Under the pieces are notes generated by a model, which was given only the letters and a program-made list of their open reading frames with translations, was not told where the DNA came from and made no database searches. Source: CAVPOO01 sp963707015 (GTDB taxonomy: Bacteria; Pseudomonadota; Gammaproteobacteria; Thiohalobacterales; Thiohalobacteraceae). Taken from it: DNA of 64,000 nucleotides. A program made the position numbers and the translations under genes. The stretch lies in the NCBI GenBank assembly GCA_963707015.1, contig CAVPOO010000016.1:62001-126000 (forward strand), given 5' to 3'. Positions 54,511-61,501 of the stretch are shown piece by piece; position 1 is the first letter of the stretch; every line of letters starts with the position of its first letter.

Positions 54511-55193
54511 GGCCGGATACCCGCCTCAGGCTGTGTACAGAAGTCCAGCCACTCGAGGATCTCCTGCGGGCGCTCGATAATACCGTCTGCGTTCCAGACC
54601 TTGATGTCGATGTCCGGGGGAACGTAGCCGAAGCCGGCGATCAGGGTGCGCATCCCGGCATTTCGGCCCGCCTCTATGTCGCGTTGCGCGTCGCCGATAT
54701 ACAGGCACTCGAATGCCTGGCTCCCTGCCTGCCTGCACGCCAGCAGCATGGGAGCCGGATGCGGTTTCGCGTGTTCGGCCGTATCACCGCTGATCACACA
54801 GGCGGCACGATCGAGCAGCGCAAGCGCTGCGAGCAGGGGTTCCGTCAGCCAGGACGGCTTGTTGGTCACGACGCCCCAGTTCAGGCCACGCGCCTCGAGG
54901 ATATCGAGGACCTCGAGTATGCCGGGAAAGGGTCGCGTTTCGCGGGCCAGGTTGGCGCGGTAGACCTCGAGCAAGCGCTCGCGCCGTGTCTCGAATCCCG
55001 GTTCGCCGGGTTCCAGGCTGAATGCGTAGCGGATGAGCGCCTTGGCACCGTGTGAGACAAGCGGTCTCAAGGCGGCGAGGGACAGCGCGGGTCGCGATGC
55101 TTCCCTCAACACCTGATTGAGTGCATAAGTGAGATCGGGCGCCGTATCGAGCAGCGTCCCGTCAAGATCGAAAAGCACCGTGCGAATGGCCAT
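54507..55193 (-). CDS. mupP: HAD phosphatase of the MupP/Gph group
   Basis: 228 residues with DLDGTLLDTAPDL (motif I), VVTNKPSW (motif II), KPHPAP (motif III) and YIGDAQRDIEAGRNAG (motif IV). The cap includes PLVSHGAKALIRYAF. In Pseudomonas the gene directly after ubiG encodes MupP, N-acetylmuramate 6-phosphate phosphatase of the peptidoglycan recycling route, and this gene has the same place. Gph (phosphoglycolate phosphatase) is the alternative, so the symbol is positional. Confidence 0.72.
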   Translation of the reverse strand: MAIRTVLFDLDGTLLDTAPDLTYALNQVLREASRPALSLAALRPLVSHGAKALIRYAFSLEPGEPGFETRRERLLEVYRANLARETRPFPGILEVLDILEARGLNWGVVTNKPSWLTEPLLAALALLDRAACVISGDTAEHAKPHPAPMLLACRQAGSQAFECLYIGDAQRDIEAGRNAGMRTLIAGFGYVPPDIDIKVWNADGIIERPQEILEWLDFCTQPEAGIRP

Positions 55194-55240
55194 GCGGCTC
55201 TGGGTCCGTCAATACGAGGCTGACTCTGGCGGATCCGCTG

Positions 55241-55948
55241 TCAGGTCTTCCCGAAGCAGGCCAGGTAGTTGACATCGACATCATCGCCGAGACGATAGGT
55301 CCCGGTCAGGGGGTTATAGGTCATGCCGGTAATATCCTCGATCTGAAGACCACTGTTCCGTGCCCAGCGTTCCAGTTCGGAGGGCCGGATAAACTTTCGG
55401 TAGTCATGGGTGCCTTTGGGTAAAAGATGCAAAAGGTATTCCGCACCGATGATCGCGAACAGGTATGACTTGGGGTTGCGATTGATGGTCGAAAAAAACA
55501 CCTTGCCTCCCGGGCGCACCAGGTCGGCACAGGCGGCGACGACCGAGGCCGCGTCGGGGACATGCTCGAGCATCTCCAGGCAGGCCAGCACGTCGAAACT
55601 CGCCGGCTCCGATTTCGCCAGTTCTTCGGCGGTGGACTGACGGTAATCGACCTCGAGCCCGGATTCGAGCAGATGCAGTCTGGCGACCGACAGCGGCGCT
55701 TCGCCCATATCGATCCCGGTCACGCGGGCACCCGCGCGCGCCAGGCCTTCGGCCAGAAGACCGCCACCACAGCCGATATCGACGGCCCGCAGGCCGGCCA
55801 GCTCAATCCGTTCGGTAATATACGCCAGGCGCAAAGGATTGATATCATGCAGGGGTTTGAACTCGCTGGTCGGATCCCACCAGCGCGAGGCGAGCGCCTC
55901 GAACTTGGCAATCTCGCCGGAATCGACGTTGTGGGCGGCTGTGCTCAT
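55241..55948 (-). CDS. ubiG: Ubiquinone biosynthesis O-methyltransferase
   Basis: 235 residues. SAM motif VDIGCGGGLLAEGLARAG, preceded by WWDPTSEFKPLHDINPLRL, which is diagnostic of UbiG, and followed by LEHVPD and the late LVRPGGKVFFSTINRNPKSYL. Performs both O-methylation steps in ubiquinone synthesis. Transcribed with the phosphatase gene. Confidence 0.95.
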   Translation of the reverse strand: MSTAAHNVDSGEIAKFEALASRWWDPTSEFKPLHDINPLRLAYITERIELAGLRAVDIGCGGGLLAEGLARAGARVTGIDMGEAPLSVARLHLLESGLEVDYRQSTAEELAKSEPASFDVLACLEMLEHVPDAASVVAACADLVRPGGKVFFSTINRNPKSYLFAIIGAEYLLHLLPKGTHDYRKFIRPSELERWARNSGLQIEDITGMTYNPLTGTYRLGDDVDVNYLACFGKT

Positions 55949-56142
55949 CGTCCGCTAGCATACCCTGAAAGCGGCGCCGGATCGAACCGGTCGTCCGTGC
56001 AGGCAGGCCGCGCTCTGGCGCGTTCCCTGGCCCGGCGTAGCGTCCCTGCGATCTGCGGGTACGGCCTGGCGGGCTGCGCTGGCGAGGCGGCAGTTGAGCC
56101 CGGCCCGGTTGCCGGTTCGAGGGGAGGAGGGAAGAGTCGGAA

Positions 56143-56256
56143 ATGCTCAATTACGAAAAACATCTCATGGTCGTACTGATTCTGGCGGCGCTGGTGCTCG
56201 CCGCCACGATTCTCGCTGTCTTGTTCGATATACCCCTGCCCTTTGTCGATGAGTGA
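56143..56256 (+). CDS. Small single-helix membrane peptide, 37 residues
   Basis: ATG 56143 is preceded by a strong GGGGAGGAGG ribosome-binding site about 13 bases upstream. The peptide reads MLNYEKHLM, then a continuous helix VVLILAALVLAATILAVLF, then DIPLPFVDE and a TGA. Basic/charged N-terminus, acidic C-terminus and a typical helix length make it look like a genuine bitopic small protein. It lies 48 bases before the UMF1 transporter start, so it may be translated from the same transcript. Too short for gene callers. Function unknown. Confidence 0.55.
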   Translation: MLNYEKHLMVVLILAALVLAATILAVLFDIPLPFVDE

Positions 56257-56304
56257 TTGCGGGGCTTACCGCCGCAGTCGGGCCCCGGCAGGGCTGCCTG
56301 ACGG

Positions 56305-57579
56305 ATGAACAATCCGGCGTTTCGCTCGCATTGGTCGTGGGCTTTTTATGACTGGGCCAATTCGGCCTTTGCGACCGCCGTGATGGCCGGGTTCTTTCCC
56401 GTATTCTTCAAGCAGTACTGGAACACCGGGGTCAGCGTCACGGAAAGCACCTTCCGCCTCGGTGTGGCCAATTCGATCGCCAGCCTCATCGTCGTTTTCC
56501 TTTCACCGCTGCTCGGCGCCGTGGCGGATCGCCTGGAACGACGCAAGGCCCTGCTGCTGCTGTTTACATCCCTCGGGGTCGTGATGACCGGAGCGCTGTA
56601 TTTCGTGGCGGAGGGCCAGTGGGCCCTGGCGGTGCTGCTGTATGTCTGTGGCGTCCTCGGGTTTTCCGGCGGCAATCTGTTCTACGATTCCTTACTCGTG
56701 TTCGTGGCCCAGCCGCGTGACTACGACCGCCTGTCGGCACGGGGTTTTGCGCTGGGTTATCTGGGTGGCGGCCTGCTGTTTGCCTGCAACGTACTGGTCG
56801 TTCAGAAACCCCACTGGTTTGGTCTGGATGACCCTGCCCAGGCCGTGCGTCTGGCCTTTCTGAGTGTCGCGATCTGGTGGGCCGTGTTCTCGATCCCGCT
56901 GTTCCTGTTTGTCGAGGAACCCCGCGAACCGCGGGCCAGCCAGCTCGCGCTGCACGGGATCCTCGCCGACCTGCAGCGGCTCGCGCAAACCATCCGGGAT
57001 ATCGGCAAGCTGCCCCATACCTTTCTGTTTCTGATCGCCTACTGGATCTACATCGATGGCGTGGACACCATCATTCGCATGGCCGTCGACTACGGACTCG
57101 CGCTGGGTTTTCCCGCCAACGGCCTGATCCTGGCACTCCTGGTCACCCAGTTCGTCGGTTTCCCGGCCACGTTGTTATTCGGCCGCCTGGGCAACCGGAT
57201 CGGCGTCAAACGCGGCATCCTGCTGGCGCTCGCCGTGTACGTGCTGGTGACGCTGGGAGGTGCGGCCATGAACCAGGCCTACCAGTTCTACGTCCTTGCC
57301 GTCGCGATCGGCCTGGTTCAGGGGGGGGTGCAGGCCCTGAGCCGCTCCCTGTATGCGCGGCTGATTCCGCATGCTCGGGCAGCGGAATTCTTTGGCTTCT
57401 ATAACATGGTGGGAAAGTTTGCCGCCGTGGTGGGTCCGGCATTGATGGGTTGGATCGCCATGATGACACAGAGCAACCGACTCAGCATTCTGTCCGTGCT
57501 GGTTCTGTTTGTGGTGGGGATGGTGTTGCTGCTGAAGGTCAATATCAACGCGGGGGTCACAGCCGCGGCCCGGGCCTGA
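56305..57579 (+). CDS. UMF1-family (Atg22-like) MFS transporter
   Basis: 424 residues, about 12 membrane segments. The start SHWSWAFYDWANSAFATAVMAGFFP is the UMF1/Atg22 hallmark, followed by SPLLGAVADRLERRKALLLLF and a second half with GRLGNRIGVKRGILLALAVYV and GGVQALSRSLYARLIPH. The substrate of bacterial members is unknown; yeast Atg22 exports amino acids from the vacuole. It interrupts the ubiG-mtaD neighbourhood on the opposite strand. Confidence 0.9.
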   Translation: MNNPAFRSHWSWAFYDWANSAFATAVMAGFFPVFFKQYWNTGVSVTESTFRLGVANSIASLIVVFLSPLLGAVADRLERRKALLLLFTSLGVVMTGALYFVAEGQWALAVLLYVCGVLGFSGGNLFYDSLLVFVAQPRDYDRLSARGFALGYLGGGLLFACNVLVVQKPHWFGLDDPAQAVRLAFLSVAIWWAVFSIPLFLFVEEPREPRASQLALHGILADLQRLAQTIRDIGKLPHTFLFLIAYWIYIDGVDTIIRMAVDYGLALGFPANGLILALLVTQFVGFPATLLFGRLGNRIGVKRGILLALAVYVLVTLGGAAMNQAYQFYVLAVAIGLVQGGVQALSRSLYARLIPHARAAEFFGFYNMVGKFAAVVGPALMGWIAMMTQSNRLSILSVLVLFVVGMVLLLKVNINAGVTAAARA

Positions 57580-57623
57580 AGGGTGCATCTCTGGTGCTTC
57601 TTCAATCTGAAGATGACGCATGT

Positions 57624-57700
57624 TAGGGCCACGGAATCCACGGAAAAACACGGAAAGAACGACCAGCCAAAAGAATTTCTTCCGTGGATTCCATGGCTAA
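57624..57700. repeat. Palindromic intergenic repeat, family 3, copy 3
   Basis: TAGGGCCACGGAATCCACGG to TTCCGTGGATTCCATGGCTAA, matching 10122-10208 and 31098-31176. Sits between the convergent UMF1 and mtaD genes. Confidence 0.85.
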
Positions 57701-57730
57701 TAAAATACGGGCACTCAGAACGTAGTCGGC

Positions 57731-59044
57731 TCAGGCCCCGATGCGCTGCTTCCACTCCCGCGCCCGAGCCAGGATCGCGTCCTTGTCCAGCGTTGTGAGC
57801 GTCCTTTCCTTGAGCAGGTGTTCGCCTGCGACCCAGACATCGGTGACCTGCTTGCGGCCGGTGGCATAGACGATCTGGGAAACCGGGTGGTAAAGGGGTT
57901 CCGATTCGACGTCGTCGAGTCTTACGGCGCACAGGTCGGCCCATTTTCCGACTTCCAGTGATCCGACATCATTCGCCAGGCCGAGGGCTCTTGCGCCCTC
58001 CAGTGTCGCCATGCGCAGCGCCTGGTCCGCCGGCAGGGCACTGGCGTCCCCGCTCACAGCCTTGGCCAGCAGCGCTGCGCTGCGCATTTCGCTGAACATG
58101 TCCAGATCGTTGTTACTGGCAGCCCCGTCGGTACCGAGAGCAACCGGGATACCCGCATTCCTGAGTCGCTGCACGGGGCAGAAGCCACTGGCAAGCTTGA
58201 GGTTGGATTCCGGGCAGTGGACAACCCGGGCGCCGCGTTCTGCGAGCAGCTCGAGTTCCTCGGCCTGCAGTTGCGTCATGTGAACGGCCGCCAGCGCCGG
58301 CGAGACCAGCCCCAGGGCATCGAGCCGAGCCAGCGGCCGGCGCCCGGTCTCGGCGACAGAACGCTCAACCTCATCCGCGATCTCGTGCACATGCATATGG
58401 ATGGGGATATCGAGCTCATCGGCGAGCACCCGCACGCGTTCGAGCGGCGCATCCGACACCGAATAGGGCGCGTGGGGCGCGAAGGCGGTACTGATCAGGG
58501 GATGATGGCGATACCCGTCATGCAGTTGCAGACCCTTGGCCAGATAGTCATCGCTGTCACCGGCATAGGCACTGGGGAAATCAATCAGGATCAGACCAAT
58601 ACTCGCCCGCATGCCGGCGCTTGCGGCACAGCGCGCCGTGACCTCGGGAAAGAAGTACATGTCATTGAAGCATGTCGTCCCACCGCGCAACATCTCGGCG
58701 ATGGCGAGCTGGCTTCCGTCGTGGATGAATTCCTCGCTGATCCATGTCTGCTCGGCCGGCCAGATGTGATCGTGTAACCACTCCATCAGGGGCAGGTCGT
58801 CGGCCAGCCCCCGCAGCAGACACATGGCGGCATGGGTGTGGGCGTTCACCAGTCCCGGCAGCAAAGCCTGTCGTTCGAGATCCACCGTGATAGCCGGCGA
58901 ATAGGCCTGTCGAGCCCGATCAACCGGCAGGAGATCCAGTATGCGGCCTTCGTGAATGGCCAGGCTGTAATGCTCGTAGACCACACCGGTGGGCTCGACC
59001 GGTATCACCCAGCGAGCGGAGATCAGCGTATCGACTGTTCGCAT
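57731..59044 (-). CDS. mtaD: 5-methylthioadenosine / S-adenosylhomocysteine deaminase
   Basis: 437 residues from ATG 59044 (MRTVDTLISARWVIPVEP). An amidohydrolase TIM-barrel with metal motifs NAHTHAAMCLLRG, a later His in HVHEIADEVERS and the GTDGAASNNDLDMF Asp. MTA deaminase converts methylthioadenosine to methylthioinosine. With mtnA close by, this points to the methylthioinosine salvage route known from Pseudomonas. Confidence 0.93.
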   Translation of the reverse strand: MRTVDTLISARWVIPVEPTGVVYEHYSLAIHEGRILDLLPVDRARQAYSPAITVDLERQALLPGLVNAHTHAAMCLLRGLADDLPLMEWLHDHIWPAEQTWISEEFIHDGSQLAIAEMLRGGTTCFNDMYFFPEVTARCAASAGMRASIGLILIDFPSAYAGDSDDYLAKGLQLHDGYRHHPLISTAFAPHAPYSVSDAPLERVRVLADELDIPIHMHVHEIADEVERSVAETGRRPLARLDALGLVSPALAAVHMTQLQAEELELLAERGARVVHCPESNLKLASGFCPVQRLRNAGIPVALGTDGAASNNDLDMFSEMRSAALLAKAVSGDASALPADQALRMATLEGARALGLANDVGSLEVGKWADLCAVRLDDVESEPLYHPVSQIVYATGRKQVTDVWVAGEHLLKERTLTTLDKDAILARAREWKQRIGA

Positions 59045-59107
59045 GTGCAGGCCGGCCCTGCAGGGCGGTACGGATTCAGGCCGTTTGCGAGCGGCCTGGC
59101 GGATACA

Positions 59108-59133
59108 AACGGGGGCCACTGCCCCCGCTTGAC
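59108..59133 (-). terminator. Hairpin terminator after mscS
   Basis: Read on the minus strand, GCGGGGGC pairs with GCCCCCGT over an AGTG loop and is followed by TTTG. It lies between the mscS stop and the mtaD start. Confidence 0.65.
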
Positions 59134-59153
59134 TGCCGGGTTCGAAATCATGC

Positions 59154-59987
59154 TCAGGCTGCGCTGCTCGCCGGCTTCATATGCACATCGCGCTGCGGGA
59201 AGGGGATGCTGATGCCATTTGCATCGAATGCCGCCTTGACGTTTTCCAGCAGATCGGCGCGCACCGGCCAGTAATTCTCGCTCTTGACCCACGGACGGAC
59301 GTTGATGTTGACACTGCTGTCGGCCAGTTCGCCGAGCGCGATCGCCGCGGCGGGATCCTTGAGGATGCGGTCATCGGCCGTCATGATCTGCTCGATGAGC
59401 TGCTTGGCCTTCTTGATGTCATCCGCGTAGCCGATACCAAACACCAGGTCTATGCGACGGGTATCCCGTGCCGAGAAATTCGTGATGGTGCCACTGTAGA
59501 TCTGGCCGTTCGGCACGATAATCTCGCGGTTGTCGGGTGTCTTGAGAACGGTGTTGAAGATCTGCACCTCTTCCACCACGCCGTTGACACCGGCGGCCTC
59601 AATAAAATCCCCAACCTTGAACGGGCGGAAGATAATCAGCATGACGCCCGCCGAAAAGTTGGACAGCGAATTCTGCAGTGCCAGACCAACCGCCAGACCG
59701 GCCGCACCGAAGACCGCCAGCAGCGAGGTCGTGTTGACGCCCAGCTGGTCGACCGCCGCGATGATGACGGCGACCAGCAGGACGGCGTAGAGGATATTGC
59801 CGAGAAACCTGGCGAGCATGGCGTCCATACCGGCCTTGCCCATGATCCTCTGAACGGCGCGCGTGATAATCCGGGCGACCCACTTACCGATGATGAAGAT
59901 GGCGAGGGCGACACCCAGACGGATAGCCCAGGGGATCACAAATTTCTGTATGAGTGTCGGATCGGTGAGTTCGGCGGGTATTTCCAT
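59154..59987 (-). CDS. mscS: Small-conductance mechanosensitive channel
   Basis: 277 residues with the MscS pore helix (VFGAAGLAVGLALQNSLSNF), the beta domain GDFIEAAGVNGVVEEVQIFNTVL and PDNREIIVPNGQIYSG. Length is close to E. coli MscS (286). Opens at high membrane tension during hypo-osmotic shock. It separates mtaD from mtnA, which are adjacent in Pseudomonas. Confidence 0.95.
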   Translation of the reverse strand: MEIPAELTDPTLIQKFVIPWAIRLGVALAIFIIGKWVARIITRAVQRIMGKAGMDAMLARFLGNILYAVLLVAVIIAAVDQLGVNTTSLLAVFGAAGLAVGLALQNSLSNFSAGVMLIIFRPFKVGDFIEAAGVNGVVEEVQIFNTVLKTPDNREIIVPNGQIYSGTITNFSARDTRRIDLVFGIGYADDIKKAKQLIEQIMTADDRILKDPAAAIALGELADSSVNINVRPWVKSENYWPVRADLLENVKAAFDANGISIPFPQRDVHMKPASSAA

Positions 59988-60217
59988 GAGTCTTACTCCT
60001 TAAACTTACGCGTAAACAGGCCCACCGGTCCGTGCTGCCGGTGTGCGCCAGAGGTGTTTGTGGCCGCCCGTGCCGCCACAAAATTCGTTATTGATTATCC
60101 GTTAAACTCCCGTTACGAACGATCGACGCGAAGAATCGCGGCGGAAGTATACCCAATCTAATGGCATTGAGACAGGGAACTCAGGCGCGAACGGGCAGGC
60201 CCCAGGAGGTATCCGGC

Positions 60218-61300
60218 ATGAATGAAACAGCGGACGGCGTACAGGCAATCGAGTGGACCGAGGCGGGGCTGAGACTGCTGGATCAGCGGCTCTTGCCTGC
60301 CGAGGAACGCTATCTGCTGCTGGAAACCAGCGCGCAGGTCACCGAGGCCATTCGCGACATGGTTGTGCGCGGCGCCCCGGCAATCGGTATCACAGCGGCC
60401 TACGGCGTGGTGCTCGCGGCGCGCGATGCCTATGCGCGCAATCCGCAGGGCTGGCGGTCAGCGCTCGAACCGGCCCTCGACGCGCTCGGCAAGGCGCGGC
60501 CGACAGCCGTCAACCTCGGCTGGGCACTGGAGCGCATGCTTCGTCGCCTGCCAGCGGGCCCCGGGGACCCGCTGGCCGCGCTCCTGCAGGAAGCCCGCCG
60601 CATACACGAAGATGATATCGCGGCCAATCGGCGCATGGGCAAACTGGGCGCGGCCCTGATCGAGCGGGGGCAAAGCGTGCTGACGCACTGCAATGCCGGT
60701 GCACTGGCAACCGGCGGTTACGGCACCGCACTGGGCGTCATTCGCAGTGCCTGGCAGGCCGGCAAGCTGGCGCGGGTGTTTGCGGATGAAACCCGACCCT
60801 GGTTGCAGGGTGCGCGCCTGACGGCCTGGGAACTGCTTCGCGACGCCATACCGGTCACCCTCATCGTGGAGGGCGCGGCGGCGCATCTGATGCGCAGTGG
60901 CAAGGTGCACTGGGTGATCGTCGGCGCCGACCGGATTGCCGCGAATGGCGACGTCGCCAACAAGATCGGGACCTACGCCCTGGCCCTGGCCGCCCGCCAG
61001 CTGGATATCGGCTTCATGGTTGTCGCCCCGTCCTCGACGATCGATAGGCGCATCCCGGACGGTACCGGTATCCCGATCGAGTTGCGCGGAGAAGAAGAGG
61101 TGCTCAGTTTTGCCGGCAAACCCGTTGCCGCAGCCGGGGCCGAGGCCTGGAATCCGGCATTTGATATCACCCCGGCGCATCTGATCGACGCCATCGTGTC
61201 CGAGAACGGGGTGGTCCGTGACCCGGACGCAAACAAGATGGCCGATCTGATGGCGCGCAGCCCCAGCCCGGACTCGACGGCACCGCAGGTGCTGGCATGA
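60218..61300 (+). CDS. mtnA: S-methyl-5-thioribose-1-phosphate isomerase
   Basis: 360 residues from ATG 60218, which has a perfect AGGAGGT at optimal spacing. Signatures are VRGAPAIGITAAYG, the active-site Cys in LTHCNAGALATGGYGTALG, GADRIAANGDVANKIGTY with the catalytic Asp, and AFDITPAHLIDAI. Isomerises methylthioribose-1-phosphate in methionine salvage. Lies just upstream of gyrA. Confidence 0.95.
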   Translation: MNETADGVQAIEWTEAGLRLLDQRLLPAEERYLLLETSAQVTEAIRDMVVRGAPAIGITAAYGVVLAARDAYARNPQGWRSALEPALDALGKARPTAVNLGWALERMLRRLPAGPGDPLAALLQEARRIHEDDIAANRRMGKLGAALIERGQSVLTHCNAGALATGGYGTALGVIRSAWQAGKLARVFADETRPWLQGARLTAWELLRDAIPVTLIVEGAAAHLMRSGKVHWVIVGADRIAANGDVANKIGTYALALAARQLDIGFMVVAPSSTIDRRIPDGTGIPIELRGEEEVLSFAGKPVAAAGAEAWNPAFDITPAHLIDAIVSENGVVRDPDANKMADLMARSPSPDSTAPQVLA

Positions 61301-61375
61301 ACGAGAGGATCCTGTCTCGGCGTCTCAGAGAGTCCTGGCGCCCGTTTTTCCCGGATGCAGTGGGTATGACCGGTG

Positions 61376-61384
61376 TGCTAGTAT
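61376..61384 (+). promoter_or_regulatory. gyrA: Possible extended -10 of the gyrA promoter
   Basis: TGCTAGTAT matches the extended -10 pattern TGnTANNAT, about 120 bases before the gyrA start. A poor TATGAC-type -35 is upstream. The rest of the 201-base gap shows no gene. Confidence 0.35.
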
Positions 61385-61501
61385 AGGCACGTTTTTTTGC
61401 GTATCCGGCGGTCAGATGCGATCGGCCCGTCCTGGCGGCCCCGATCACCCTGTCGCTGCACCACCCGACGACGGAACATTAAGGGACACTGACAGTCACT
61501 G

